Below are positions 35,783 to 44,557 of a stretch of DNA of 64,000 nucleotides, piece after piece. How positions within the stretch are numbered: the stretch's first letter is position 1; each line of letters opens with the position of its first letter. Source of the stretch: JAURVT01 sp049059935 (lineage in GTDB: Bacteria; Actinomycetota; Actinomycetes; Propionibacteriales; Nocardioidaceae). Location: the NCBI RefSeq assembly GCF_049059935.1, contig NZ_JBMGQR010000018.1, positions 1 through 64,000 on the forward strand. The letters run 5' to 3'. The position numbers and the translations under genes are program-made. Below the pieces are notes generated by a model that worked only from the letters and a program-made list of their open reading frames with translations, was not told where the DNA came from and ran no database searches.

Positions 35783-36738
35783 CGGTCGCGCTCCTCGGCG
35801 AGTCGGTTCACGAGCACCGTCGCGAGCAGGATCACCGCGGTGAGCAGCAGCGCGACCGTGACGCCGGTGCCGACCTGTCCCCTCTCCATCGCGCGCTGGT
35901 AGACCTCGTACGACGGCACCGTCGACGCCCGGCCGGGACCGCCACCGGTCATCACGTAGACCAGGTCGAAGGTGCGCAGGGCGGCGACCATCGTCAACGT
36001 GACCGCGACGGCGATCTCCCCGCGCAACGACGGCAGGCTGATGGACACCAGCTCGCGCCAGAACCCCGCGCCGTCGATGCGGGCGGCCTCGTACAGCTCG
36101 CGGCCGACGTTGGACAGGCCGGCCAGGAACAGCACCATGCACAGGCCGGTGCCGACCCAGACGCCCACGACGCCGACGGCGACGAGCACCCACGAGGCGT
36201 CCCCGAGCCATCCGCGGGCGAAGGCGTCGAGCCCGACGGCGCGCAGAACGTCGTTGAGCGGCCCCTGCGGCGCGAAGATGTCGCGCCAGGCGACGGCGAC
36301 GACCGTCAGGGCGACGACCTGCGGCAGGAAGATCACCGAGCGGAAGAAGCCCGCACCGCGCACGGCGCTGCGCGTCATCAGCGACGCGAGCAGCAGGCCC
36401 AGCGAGACCGGGACGACGCAGAAGAACGCCACGAGGACGAGCGCGTGCCAGAACGGCGCCCGCAGCTCGGGGTCGGTGAGGACGTCGGCGTAGTTGCCGA
36501 GCCCCACCCAGGTGCCGAGGCCGAGGCCGTCCCACTCGAAGAACGACAGGTAGACCGCGTGCAGCAGCGGGAGCAGCAGGAACAGGCCGAACACCAGCAG
36601 GGCCGGCGCGAGGTACAGGTAGGCCACCCGGCGCGGCTCCCCCGGCGGGCCCTGCCGCCGCGGCCGCCCGGGGCTGGGCGACGCCCCCGGGCGGACGTCG
36701 TCGTCCGTCCGGGGGGCGGCGGCGGTCGTGTCAGCCAT
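35779..36738 (-). CDS. Carbohydrate ABC transporter permease (MalF type)
   Basis: 319 aa. A Pro-rich cytosolic N-terminus of about 38 residues, then six helices with the EAA motif (ELYEAARIDGAGFWRELVSISLPSL). It pairs with the MalG-type permease. Overlaps of 8 bp with the binding-protein gene and 4 bp with the next permease indicate coupled translation. Confidence 0.92.
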   Translation of the reverse strand: MADTTAAAPRTDDDVRPGASPSPGRPRRQGPPGEPRRVAYLYLAPALLVFGLFLLLPLLHAVYLSFFEWDGLGLGTWVGLGNYADVLTDPELRAPFWHALVLVAFFCVVPVSLGLLLASLMTRSAVRGAGFFRSVIFLPQVVALTVVAVAWRDIFAPQGPLNDVLRAVGLDAFARGWLGDASWVLVAVGVVGVWVGTGLCMVLFLAGLSNVGRELYEAARIDGAGFWRELVSISLPSLRGEIAVAVTLTMVAALRTFDLVYVMTGGGPGRASTVPSYEVYQRAMERGQVGTGVTVALLLTAVILLATVLVNRLAEERDR

Positions 36739-38086
36739 CGCCCTTCGTGAACGAGGAGTACTCGTCCTCCAACGTCGACAGGAACGCGTCGGGCTTCACC
36801 GAGCCGGCACCGAGCTTCTGCACCTCGGAGACGAGCAGGTCGTAGAAGTCGGGCGTCGCGTAGTCGAGGTAGGGCACGATCGCGTCGTCGTCGCTGGCGC
36901 TCTCCCAGGCCTTCACGACCTCGGCCTGGGCGCCGCTCAGGCCGTCGGCGCTGGCGTCGACGACCGGCAGGTTGCCCGCGTCGGAGATCATCTGCATCGC
37001 CTTCTCGTCGGTGATGAAGTCGATGTAGGCCGCGGCGGCGTCGGCGTGCTTGCTCTCCTGCGTGATCGCGAACGGCAGGCCGGTGCCACCGGTGACGGCC
37101 TGCTCGCCGTCGGCCCCGACCGGCGGCAGCGCGAACCCGAGGCGGTCGCCCATGGGCTTGGCGAGGTCGGCGAGCAGCCAGGTGCCCGCGACGAGGAAGA
37201 CGCCGTTGCCCTTGGCGAAGTCCTGCCAGGCGGCGTCGTAGCCGAGGCCGTTGAAGTCCTGGGTGAAGTAGCCCTTGGAGACCCAGTCGGCAAAGGTGTC
37301 GGCGGCCTGCTGGTTGGCGTCGGAGGTCCACGACGAGCCCTCGCGGCCGAAGCCGAGCTGGCGGACGTCGTCGCGGGAGACGAACTGGTTCTGCACGAAC
37401 CCGTAGTCGTGGATGCCGGGCCAGCCGTCGAGGTTGCCGAACTGGATCGGGGTCTCACCGGCCTGCTTGGCCGCGGCGAGGGCCTTCTCGAGGTCGTCGG
37501 TGGTGCGCGGGACGTCGAGGCCGAGCTCGCCGAGCTTCTGCTTGTCGTACCAGAGGCCCACCAGCTCGCCGGCCTGCGGCAGACCGTAGAGGTTGCCCTC
37601 GCCGAACGCCTTGCCCTGGTCGCCGTACGACGACAGCGCGCGGATCGACTCGGGGAAGCGGTCGTCCCAGCCGTACGTCTCGGCGTACCCGTCGAGCGAG
37701 CGGAGCAGCCCGGCCGAGACGAACTGGCCCATGTCCGAGCGCCCGTTGTTGGCCTGGACGACGTCGGGTGCCTCGTCGTTGGTGATCGCGAGGCGCAGCG
37801 TCTTGCGGAGGTCGTCGAAGGACCGCGAGACCCGCTTGATCTTCACGTTCGGGTACTTCTCCTGGAACGCCGCGTTCAGCTGCTTGATCTGCTCGGCCTG
37901 GCCGCCGCGGACCTCCTGGTCCCACACGGTCAGGGTGATGTCGCCCATGTCGGCGACGTTGGTCTCGACGTCGGACGCCTTGGTCTCGGTGCCCTCGCCT
38001 CCCGAGCTGCCGGGCGCGCAGGCGGCCGTCGCGAGCAGGGCGAGCACCGCGAGCCCGCCGGTGAGTCGTCGTGCGGGGATCCTCAT
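36731..38086 (-). CDS. Sugar ABC transporter substrate-binding lipoprotein
   Basis: 451 aa. The lipobox LLATAAC gives a lipidated Cys at about residue 23. A family 1 solute-binding fold follows (ITLTVWDQEVRGGQAEQIKQLNAAF, DVVQANNGRSDMGQFV, GNGVFLVAGTWLL, YIDFITDEKAMQ). GAGGAG precedes the ATG. It captures an oligosaccharide or sugar outside the cell for the two permeases. The ligand is unknown; the many Trp and Tyr suggest a stacking site. Confidence 0.92.
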   Translation of the reverse strand: MRIPARRLTGGLAVLALLATAACAPGSSGGEGTETKASDVETNVADMGDITLTVWDQEVRGGQAEQIKQLNAAFQEKYPNVKIKRVSRSFDDLRKTLRLAITNDEAPDVVQANNGRSDMGQFVSAGLLRSLDGYAETYGWDDRFPESIRALSSYGDQGKAFGEGNLYGLPQAGELVGLWYDKQKLGELGLDVPRTTDDLEKALAAAKQAGETPIQFGNLDGWPGIHDYGFVQNQFVSRDDVRQLGFGREGSSWTSDANQQAADTFADWVSKGYFTQDFNGLGYDAAWQDFAKGNGVFLVAGTWLLADLAKPMGDRLGFALPPVGADGEQAVTGGTGLPFAITQESKHADAAAAYIDFITDEKAMQMISDAGNLPVVDASADGLSGAQAEVVKAWESASDDDAIVPYLDYATPDFYDLLVSEVQKLGAGSVKPDAFLSTLEDEYSSFTKGDG

Positions 38087-39237
38087 GCGCTCTCCTCGGA
38101 GCTCTGCCCCAGCGGGGGGACGGGGTCGGACGTGGTGCCGACGGCGGGGGCGCCGTGGCGGGAGTGGTCGTGGAACGGGCGGGGGAAGCCGATGGTGGGC
38201 AGGGCGCGGTCGTAGACGCGGTGCTCGACGGTGGGCAGCACGTCGACGAGGAAGGCGTAGTCGCGGGCCTGTCGGCTCGAGGGGTCGACGCCGTTCCACC
38301 AGTCGCAGACGTCGGCCCAGCCCGGCGAGGCGAGGGCGCCGCCGAAGTCGCGCACCGAGAGCGCGGCGCACAGGTTGGCGAAGCGGACGCGCTCCTGCAG
38401 GTCCCAGCCCGCGAGCGTGCCCGAGACCAGCGCGGCCAGGAACACGTCGCCGGCGCCCGTCGGGTCGAGGACGGGGACGCTGAGGCCGGGGACCCACACG
38501 GTCTCGCCGGTGGTGGCGTCGGCGGCGAAGGCGCCGCCGCTGCCCGCGGTGACCACGGCGAGCGGCACCCAGTCGCGGATGGCCTCCAGCGCGGCGCCGG
38601 GGCTGTCGGTGCCGGTGTACGCCATCGCCTCGGACGCGTTGGGCACGAAGGCGTGGCAGCCCTCGAGCCGGTCGCGCAGCAGGGCGGTGTCCCACGCGCC
38701 CGTGGGGTCCCAGCCGACGTCGGCGAACACCAGGCTGCCGCGGGAGATCGCGGTGTCGAGCCAGGGCTGCCGCTCGGCCCCCATGTCGGCGAAGCAGGAG
38801 CGGGTGGGCGGCGGGTCGGCGACGAGGTCGGGCCCGTCGGCGGGCGGCGCGTGGGTGTGCGTGACCATCGCGCGGTCGTCGTCGTAGGCGAGCGAGACGG
38901 TGACGGGGGAGTGCCACTCGGGGAACCGCCGGGAGTGCGACAGGTCGACGCCCTCGGCGTCGGACAGCGTCGACCAGCAGTACTCGCCGTAGACGTCGCC
39001 GCCGAACGCGGCGGCGAGCGACGTCCGCAGGCCCAGGCGGGAGGCGGCGATCGCGAGGTTGGCCGCGCCGCCGGGGCTGGAGCCCATGCCGTCGGTGAGG
39101 ATCTCCCGGCCCCCGACGGGTGCGGCGGCCATGCCGGTGAAGATGATGTCGAGGAAGACCGTGCCGGCCACGAGCACGTCGAACGGCTCCGCGTCGCTCG
39201 AGGCGTCGGCGGATTGGTGCGGCTCAGGTGACGGCAC
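38083..39237 (-). CDS. PfkB-family carbohydrate kinase
   Basis: 384 aa, somewhat longer than typical PfkB kinases (about 300-330) because of a C-terminal extension (FPRPFHDHSRHGAPAVGTTS). Family motifs: GSSPGGAANLAIAASRLGL near the N-terminus and the anion-hole signature DPTGAGDVFLAAL (catalytic Asp). The GTG at 39237 has GGGAGG 6 nt upstream. First gene of the minus operon; its stop overlaps the binding-protein start by 4 bp. It is the only evident sugar-phosphorylating enzyme in the locus. Confidence 0.9.
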   Translation of the reverse strand: MPSPEPHQSADASSDAEPFDVLVAGTVFLDIIFTGMAAAPVGGREILTDGMGSSPGGAANLAIAASRLGLRTSLAAAFGGDVYGEYCWSTLSDAEGVDLSHSRRFPEWHSPVTVSLAYDDDRAMVTHTHAPPADGPDLVADPPPTRSCFADMGAERQPWLDTAISRGSLVFADVGWDPTGAWDTALLRDRLEGCHAFVPNASEAMAYTGTDSPGAALEAIRDWVPLAVVTAGSGGAFAADATTGETVWVPGLSVPVLDPTGAGDVFLAALVSGTLAGWDLQERVRFANLCAALSVRDFGGALASPGWADVCDWWNGVDPSSRQARDYAFLVDVLPTVEHRVYDRALPTIGFPRPFHDHSRHGAPAVGTTSDPVPPLGQSSEESA

Positions 39238-39339
39238 GGTGGACCTCCCGGCGCCGAGTCTCACCCAGATGCGCACATCTGCGCAAGAGCCCGTGACCTC
39301 TGCGTGACCTTGCGCGGTTTTGATTGCTATGGTGCGCGC
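39238..39339. promoter_or_regulatory. Divergent promoter region of the sugar locus
   Basis: 102-bp gap between the kinase and DeoR genes. It contains AGATG-CGCA-CATCT followed by GCGCA (39267-39285) and further TCTGCG/CTTGCGC words at about 39299 and 39309 that read as loose direct repeats roughly 20 and 10 bp apart. A -10 TATGGT (39328-39333) with a GTGACC -35 candidate (39304, 18-bp spacer) lies 6 nt before the DeoR ATG. DeoR proteins usually autoregulate at such repeats. Confidence 0.45.
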
Positions 39340-40119
39340 ATGCTGGCCCGCCGCCGTCACGAGCGCATCCTCGCGACGCTGCGCGACGACGGCCCCGCCG
39401 AGGTCGCCCGCCTCGCCGCGATGCTCGACGTCAGCGCCGCCACCGTGCGCCGCGACCTCGCGCAGCTGGAGTCCGAGGGCCGTCTCGACCGGGTGCACGG
39501 CGGCGCGGCGCCGAGCGGGAGCGCCGAGGCGCCGTTCGAGCAGGTGGTGTCGCACCACGCCGCCGACCGCGAGGCGGTCGCCGCGCGCGCAGCCTCGCTC
39601 GTGGGGGACGGCGAGGTGGTGCTCCTCGACATCGGCACCACGACCGCCGCCATCGCCCGCCGGCTGCGTGGCCGTCCGGTCACGGTGATCACCTCGAGCC
39701 TCGCGGTCTACGACGAGCTCGGGCGGGACCCGGCGGTCGACCTGCTGCTGCTCGGCGGCACCGTCCGTCGCAACTACCGCTCGCTGGTGGGGTTCCTGAC
39801 CGAGCACGCCGTCGCGCAGGTGCACGCCGACCGGCTGTTCCTCGGCACGAGCGGCGTCCGTCCCGACGGGAGCGTGCTCGACACGACGGCCGTCGAGGTG
39901 CCCGTCAAGCAGGCGATGCTGAAGGCGGCCGACCGGGTCGTGCTGGTCGCCGACGACTCCAAGTTCCCGGGCAGCGGGTTCGCCCGCGTGTGCGGGCCCG
40001 ACGCGGTCAACGTCGTCGTCACCGGGGCCCGCGCCGACGTGGCGACCCTCGCCGCGTTCACCGAGGCCGGTGCGGACGTGGTCCGCGCGCCCGCCGACGA
40101 CGAGAGGACGAACCCATGA
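39340..40119 (+). CDS. DeoR-family transcriptional repressor
   Basis: 259 aa. The N-terminal winged HTH (RRRHERILATLRDDGPAEVARLAAMLDVSAATVRRDLAQLESEG) is followed by a DeoR sensor domain (DIGTTTAAIARRL, LGGTVRRNYRSLVG, VADDSKFP), which typically binds a sugar phosphate. The ATG at 39340 is leaderless type. The stop overlaps the GH4 start by 4 bp. It probably controls both arms of the locus in response to a phosphorylated sugar, perhaps the kinase product. Confidence 0.92.
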   Translation: MLARRRHERILATLRDDGPAEVARLAAMLDVSAATVRRDLAQLESEGRLDRVHGGAAPSGSAEAPFEQVVSHHAADREAVAARAASLVGDGEVVLLDIGTTTAAIARRLRGRPVTVITSSLAVYDELGRDPAVDLLLLGGTVRRNYRSLVGFLTEHAVAQVHADRLFLGTSGVRPDGSVLDTTAVEVPVKQAMLKAADRVVLVADDSKFPGSGFARVCGPDAVNVVVTGARADVATLAAFTEAGADVVRAPADDERTNP

Positions 40120-41468
40120 GGCTGGTCGTGCTGGGCGGTGGCGGGTTCCGCGTGCCGCTCGTGTTCCAGGCCCTGCTCGACGACGCCGCTGCGTCGCCCG
40201 GCTCGGCCGTCACCGAGCTGGTGCTGCACGACCACGACGCGGGCCGCCTGGCCACCGTCGGCGCCGTGCTCGCCGAGCAGGCCGCCGCGGCGACCGGTCC
40301 GGTGCCGCGGGTGCGCACCGAGACCGACCTGACGGCCGCCGTGACCGGCGCCGACTTCGTGTTCTCGGCGATCCGCGTCGGTGGGCTCGCCGGCCGGGTG
40401 TGCGACGAGCGCGCCGCGCTGGACGTCGGGGTGCTCGGCCAGGAGACGACCGGTGCGGGCGGCGTCACCTACGGGCTTCGCACGGTGCCCGTCGCGGTGG
40501 ACGTGGCGCGGACCGTGCGCCGGCACGCACCCGACGCCTTCGTCATCAACTTCACCAACCCCGCGGGCATGGTCACCGAGGCCATGGCCGAGGTGCTCGG
40601 CGACCGGGTGGTCGGCATCTGCGACTCGCCCGTCGGCATGTTCAAGCGGGTCGCGCGCGTGCTGGGCGTCGACCACGGGACCGCGTTCTTCGACTACGCC
40701 GGCCTCAACCACCTGGGCTGGCTGCGTCGCGTGGTCGTCGACGGCGAGGACGTCCTGCCGCGCTTCCTGGCCGACCCGTCGGCGATGCTGCGCACCGAGG
40801 AGGGCCGCCTGTTCGACCCGGCGTGGCTGGCGTCGCTGGGCGCCGTCCCGAACGAGTACCTCTGGTACTGGTACTACAACCGCGACGCCGTCGAGGCGAT
40901 CGCCAAGGCCGGCGAGACGCGCGGCGAGTACCTGGCCCGTCAGCAGGGGGCGTTCTACGACGGGGGCACCGACGACGCGCTCGCGCGGTGGGTGCGCACC
41001 CGTCGCGACCGCGAGGAGTCGTACATGGCCGACAGCCGCGACGCGAGCGGTGCCGGCGAGCGCGAGGAGGAGGACCTCGACGGCGGTGGCTACGACCGCG
41101 TCGCCCTCCAGCTGATGCGCGCCATCGCCCGTGACGAGCCCGCGACGCTCGTGCTCAACGTGCCCAACCGCGGGCTGCTCGCCGGGCTCGACACCGACGC
41201 CGTCGTCGAGGTGCCGTGCGTGGTCGACGCCCGCGGCCCCCGTCCGCTCGACGTCTCGCCGCTCGACGCCCACGCGCAGGGCCTCGTCACCACCGTCAAG
41301 GCCGTCGAGCGCACCACGATCGAGGCGGCGCTCTCGGGCTCGCGCGCCACCGCCGTCAAGGCCCTGGCCCTGCACCCGCTCGTGGACTCGGTGACCAGCG
41401 CGCGGGCCATCGTCGAGACCCACCTCGCCCGCGTCCCCGACCTCGCCACGGTCCTCACCCGCCCCTGA
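40116..41468 (+). CDS. Glycoside hydrolase family 4 (NAD- and metal-dependent, 6-phospho-glycosidase type)
   Basis: 450 aa. NAD-binding Rossmann start VVLGGGGFRVP, GQETTGAGG (109-117), INFTNPAGM (144-152), and the metal ligands C169 (GICDSPVG) and H199 (GLNHLGW). GH4 enzymes cleave by oxidation/elimination and usually act on 6-phosphorylated disaccharides made by PTS. There is no PTS here, so the PfkB kinase may supply the phosphate. ATGA overlap with deoR. Confidence 0.92.
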   Translation: MRLVVLGGGGFRVPLVFQALLDDAAASPGSAVTELVLHDHDAGRLATVGAVLAEQAAAATGPVPRVRTETDLTAAVTGADFVFSAIRVGGLAGRVCDERAALDVGVLGQETTGAGGVTYGLRTVPVAVDVARTVRRHAPDAFVINFTNPAGMVTEAMAEVLGDRVVGICDSPVGMFKRVARVLGVDHGTAFFDYAGLNHLGWLRRVVVDGEDVLPRFLADPSAMLRTEEGRLFDPAWLASLGAVPNEYLWYWYYNRDAVEAIAKAGETRGEYLARQQGAFYDGGTDDALARWVRTRRDREESYMADSRDASGAGEREEEDLDGGGYDRVALQLMRAIARDEPATLVLNVPNRGLLAGLDTDAVVEVPCVVDARGPRPLDVSPLDAHAQGLVTTVKAVERTTIEAALSGSRATAVKALALHPLVDSVTSARAIVETHLARVPDLATVLTRP

Positions 41469-41488
41469 CCCCGGCGATCCCAATCCGT

Positions 41489-41566
41489 CGAGTGGCGCAA
41501 AACCCGACTCGAGCGGCGCAAGATCGGGCTGCCGGACGCGTGTCGGCCCCGAATTTGCGCCACTCG
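41489..41566. repeat. 78-bp intergenic palindromic element, copy 2
   Basis: Units at 41489 (CGAGTGGCGCA), 41510 (one base changed, CGAGCGGCGCA) and inverted at 41556, with the same 21- and 46-bp spacing as the other copies. The stem 41510-41528 / 41548-41566 has three mismatches. It starts 20 bp after the GH4 stop and faces the convergent tRNA-Ser. Confidence 0.9.
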
Positions 41567-41588
41567 GCGGGACGGGGGGAAACGCACT

Positions 41589-41615
41589 GTGGCCCCACCC
41601 TTCGGGCGGGGCCAC
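41589..41615 (-). terminator. Hairpin downstream of tRNA-Ser(GGA)
   Basis: GTGGCCCC-A-CCC and GGG-C-GGGGCCAC with loop TTC, 7 nt past the tRNA 3' end on the minus strand. Confidence 0.65.
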
Positions 41616-41622
41616 AGCACGT

Positions 41623-41710
41623 TGGCGGAGGATAGGGGATTCGAACCCCTGAGGGCGTTAACCCAACACGCTTTCCAAGCGTGCGCACTAGGCCACTATG
41701 CGAATCCTCC
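41623..41710 (-). tRNA. tRNA-Ser (GGA)
   Basis: 88 nt with encoded CCA. Acceptor GGAGGAT/ATCCTCC, anticodon stem CACGC/GCGTG with loop TTGGAAA (anticodon GGA), a long variable arm, T-arm AGGGGTTCGAATCCCCT and discriminator G. Confidence 0.96.
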
Positions 41711-41717
41711 GTCGAGG

Positions 41718-41723
41718 AGATTA
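41718..41723 (-). promoter_or_regulatory. -10 box of tRNA-Ser(GGA), 7 nt from mature 5' end
   Basis: TAATCT on the minus strand ends 7 nt before G1 of the tRNA, the same spacing as the other tRNA-Ser gene. It leaves little or no 5' leader. Confidence 0.5.
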
Positions 41724-41734
41724 CCGGTCGTGCG

Positions 41735-42298
41735 TCAGGCGTCGGCGGTCGGGCCGCTGTCGAGCGCCTGGGACCCGCCGGCACCGAAGGCGAACGCGGA
41801 GACGAGCCAGCGGCCGTCCACCCGCTGCAGCTCCACCCGCCACACCTGCCGGACGCGCTGCGGGGCGGGCTCACCGAACCGGCTGACGCGCGAGCTGACG
41901 TCCAGCCGGGCCTGGGCGCGGTCGCCGTCGACGCCCACGAGGTCGACGCCGTCCACCCTGGCCCGGTCGCTCGTCTGCTCCACCTCGGCCAGCGACCCCA
42001 GCAGCGGGGTGACCAGGCCGGCGAAGTCGGCGCGGTAGCCCGGCGTGAGGAACGGTTCCATCCGGTCCAGGAAGTCGTCGGGCTCGGTGGCGTCGTAGGT
42101 GTTCATCTGGACGCCGAACGCGCGGGCGGCGTCCTCGGCGTCGGCCCGGGAGTCGCCGCCGCCGCTCGAGAGCACCGCGACGACCGCCGCGGCCGCGACC
42201 ACCACCACGACGAGCGCGGCCACGACCGCCACGACCACCCGACGTCGACCGGTGCCGGGTAGCGGGGGAGGCGTCACGGGGGCGTCGGGGGTGCTCAC
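41735..42298 (-). CDS. Membrane-anchored protein with NTF2-like exported domain
   Basis: 187 aa. A Pro-rich N-terminus, one hydrophobic anchor (about residues 22-45), then about 130 exported residues (RADAEDAARAFGVQMNTYDATEPDDFLDRMEPFLT...VWRVELQRVDGRWLVSAFAF). That pattern is typical of small alpha+beta NTF2/Mce-associated-like domains. Function unknown. The GTG at 42298 lies 7 nt after a TAGGTT -10 box (leaderless type). Confidence 0.75.
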   Translation of the reverse strand: MSTPDAPVTPPPLPGTGRRRVVVAVVAALVVVVVAAAAVVAVLSSGGGDSRADAEDAARAFGVQMNTYDATEPDDFLDRMEPFLTPGYRADFAGLVTPLLGSLAEVEQTSDRARVDGVDLVGVDGDRAQARLDVSSRVSRFGEPAPQRVRQVWRVELQRVDGRWLVSAFAFGAGGSQALDSGPTADA

Positions 42299-42375
42299 CG
42301 GGCCGAACCTAGTCCTCGCCCGGCCTCCTCGCCCGGCTGTCCCCGACGGGGTGGTCCCCGGTACGCTGGCCCCAG

Positions 42376-42459
42376 CCCCTCGCGCGGCGGCACCTAGCCC
42401 AACTCCCCCAGGGCCGGAAGGCAGCAAGGGTCAGCAAGCTCTGCCGGGTGCGCGAGGGG
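42376..42459 (+). ncRNA. ffs: Signal recognition particle RNA, small bacterial type
   Basis: A single long hairpin with ends CCCCTCGCGC / GCGCGAGGGG. The conserved Ffh-binding apex GGGCCGGAAGGCAGCAAGGGTC holds the GGAA tetraloop and the asymmetric internal loop. A TACGCT -10 box ends 8 nt before the 5' end. It lies directly upstream of dnaX, as in many actinobacteria. Ends are accurate to a few nt. Confidence 0.93.
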
Positions 42460-42544
42460 TCCTTTCATGCCCGCACCCCCGCGGTCCCCGTCGCGCGTGG
42501 ACACGGCCTCGTCGGTGTCGGAGCCGGTCAGTAGGGTTCGGTGG

Positions 42545-44557
42545 GTGGACGCACCCCTCGCCTTGTACCGGCGCTACCGGCCGGAGACGTTCGCCGAGGT
42601 CATCGGTCAGGACCACGTCACCGTGCCGCTGCGGCACGCGCTGGCCAACAACCGCGTCAACCACGCCTACCTGTTCTCCGGCCCCCGCGGCTGCGGCAAG
42701 ACCACCAGCGCGCGCATCCTCGCCCGCACCCTCAACTGCGAGCGCGCGCCCGTCGCCGAGCCGTGCGGGGAGTGCCAGAGCTGCGTCGACCTCGCGCGCG
42801 GCGGGCCCGGCAGCGTCGACGTGCACGAGATCGACGCCGCGAGCCACGGCGGTGTCGACGACGCGCGCGACCTGCGCGAGCGGGCCTTCTTCGCGCCCGT
42901 CCGCAGCCGCTTCAAGGTCTACATCATCGACGAGGCGCACATGGTCTCGAGCCAGGGCTTCAACGCCCTGCTCAAGCTCGTCGAGGAGCCGCCGCCGCAC
43001 CTGAAGTTCGTGTTCGCCACCACCGAGCCCGACAAGGTCATCGGCACCATCCGCTCGCGCACCCACCACTACCCGTTCCGGCTCGTGCCGCCCAAGACGC
43101 TCGGCGACTACCTGGCCCAGCTGTGCCAGGCCGAGCAGGTCGTCCTCGAGCCCACCGCGCTCCCGCTCGTCGTCCGCGCCGGTGCCGGGTCCGTGCGAGA
43201 CACCCTCTCGATCCTCGACCAGCTGCTCGGCGGCGCCGGACCCGAGGGCGTCACCTACGAGCTCGCCGCCAACCTCCTCGGCTACACCCCCGACTCGCTG
43301 CTCGACGAGGTCGTCGACGCGTTCGCCGCCGGCGACGGTGGCTCGGTGTTCGGCGTCGTCGACAAGGTGATGGAGGCCGGGCAGGACCCCCGACGCTTCG
43401 CCGAGGACCTCCTGCAGCGCCTGCGCGACCTGATCATCGTGTCCGCGGTGCCCGACGCCGTGGGCAAGGGCCTGCTGGAGATCCCGGGCGACCGCGCCGA
43501 CCGCATCGCCAACCAGGCCAACCGCTTCGGCGCCGCCGACCTGACGCGCGCCGCCGACGTCGTCAGCGACGGGCTGGGCGAGCTGCGCGGAGCCACGGCG
43601 CCGCGGCTGCTGCTCGAGCTGATCTGCGCGCGCGTCATGCTCCCCGGCGCCGACCACTCCACCGAGGGGCTGCAGGCGCGCCTCGACCGTATCGAGCGAC
43701 GCCTGGCCATCGTCGGCGACGGCCCGCCCGCGACGCCCCCGGCGCGCCCGATGCCCGAGCCCACCGTCGTCCCGGTGGCCGCCACGTCCCACGCTGACGT
43801 CGCCCCGAGCCCGGCTCCGCCGACGCCCGAGCCGGCTGCTCCCACGCCCGAGCCCGCCGCTCCCACGCCGGCCGAGGTGGCTGCCGAGCCCGAGCCCGAG
43901 CCGGCCGCCCCACCGGCACCGGCCGCGCAGGAGGCGCCGGTCGCACCCGAGCCCGCCCCGGCTCCCGAGCCGGTCCGGGCCGAGGCCGAGCCGCCCGCCA
44001 CGGGCACCCCCGGCGTCACCGACATCCGCAGGCTGTGGCCGCAGATCCTGGACGAGGTCATGCGCCTGCGCCGGTTCACCTGGGTCATGCTCAGCCAGAA
44101 CGCGCAGGTGCACGCCGTCGACGGCAAGGTGCTCACCATCGCGCTGGTCAACTCCGGTGCGCGCGACTCGTTCACGCGCAGCGGGTCCGACGAGATCGTC
44201 CGCCGGGCCGTCACCGAGGTGATCGGCGGCGAGTGGCGCATCGAGGCCGTCGTGTCGCCCGACGCCGGCCCCGGCAACGTCGCGCCGCCGCCCCCGTCGG
44301 GACGCCCCGCGGCTCCCGCCGAGCCCGCGGCACCGGCGCCGCCGCCCGAGCCCGCCCGTCCGCGCGCCTCCGCCGAGGGCGTGGCCGCGGCGCGCGAGCA
44401 GATGCGGGCCCCGCGGGCCGAGACCGGTCCGCCGTCCGACCCCGACGCCGACGCCCACCGCGACGACCCCACCGAGGAGAGCGAGAACCTCACGCACGAG
44501 GAGCTGCTCAGCCGCGAGCTCGGTGCCGAGGTCATCGACGAGTTCCCGAGCAGCTGA
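42545..44557 (+). CDS. dnaX: DNA polymerase III subunits gamma and tau
   Basis: 670 aa clamp-loader ATPase. GTG start at 42545 gives the canonical MDAPLALYRRYRPETFAEVIGQDHV. Walker A GPRGCGKTTSARI (about 43-55), zinc module CERAPVAEPCGECQSC, Walker B VYIIDEAHMVS and sensor TTEPDKVIGTIRSR. A Pro/Ala/Glu-rich linker (about 400-500) separates the C-terminal tau-type region. No slippery A-run is seen for a gamma frameshift. It opens the dnaX-ybaB-recR run. Confidence 0.95.
   Translation: MDAPLALYRRYRPETFAEVIGQDHVTVPLRHALANNRVNHAYLFSGPRGCGKTTSARILARTLNCERAPVAEPCGECQSCVDLARGGPGSVDVHEIDAASHGGVDDARDLRERAFFAPVRSRFKVYIIDEAHMVSSQGFNALLKLVEEPPPHLKFVFATTEPDKVIGTIRSRTHHYPFRLVPPKTLGDYLAQLCQAEQVVLEPTALPLVVRAGAGSVRDTLSILDQLLGGAGPEGVTYELAANLLGYTPDSLLDEVVDAFAAGDGGSVFGVVDKVMEAGQDPRRFAEDLLQRLRDLIIVSAVPDAVGKGLLEIPGDRADRIANQANRFGAADLTRAADVVSDGLGELRGATAPRLLLELICARVMLPGADHSTEGLQARLDRIERRLAIVGDGPPATPPARPMPEPTVVPVAATSHADVAPSPAPPTPEPAAPTPEPAAPTPAEVAAEPEPEPAAPPAPAAQEAPVAPEPAPAPEPVRAEAEPPATGTPGVTDIRRLWPQILDEVMRLRRFTWVMLSQNAQVHAVDGKVLTIALVNSGARDSFTRSGSDEIVRRAVTEVIGGEWRIEAVVSPDAGPGNVAPPPPSGRPAAPAEPAAPAPPPEPARPRASAEGVAAAREQMRAPRAETGPPSDPDADAHRDDPTEESENLTHEELLSRELGAEVIDEFPSS

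Noticed and set aside
41489..41710. Integrated element at the tRNA-Ser(GGA) 3' end
   Set aside because: No integrase, no direct repeat of the tRNA end and no shift in gene type. The nearby structure is repeat copy 2 plus an ordinary terminator.
43780..43990. Programmed frameshift in dnaX to make gamma
   Set aside because: No A-rich slippery heptamer is present in this GC-rich linker. The region is only a Pro/Ala/Glu-rich low-complexity stretch.
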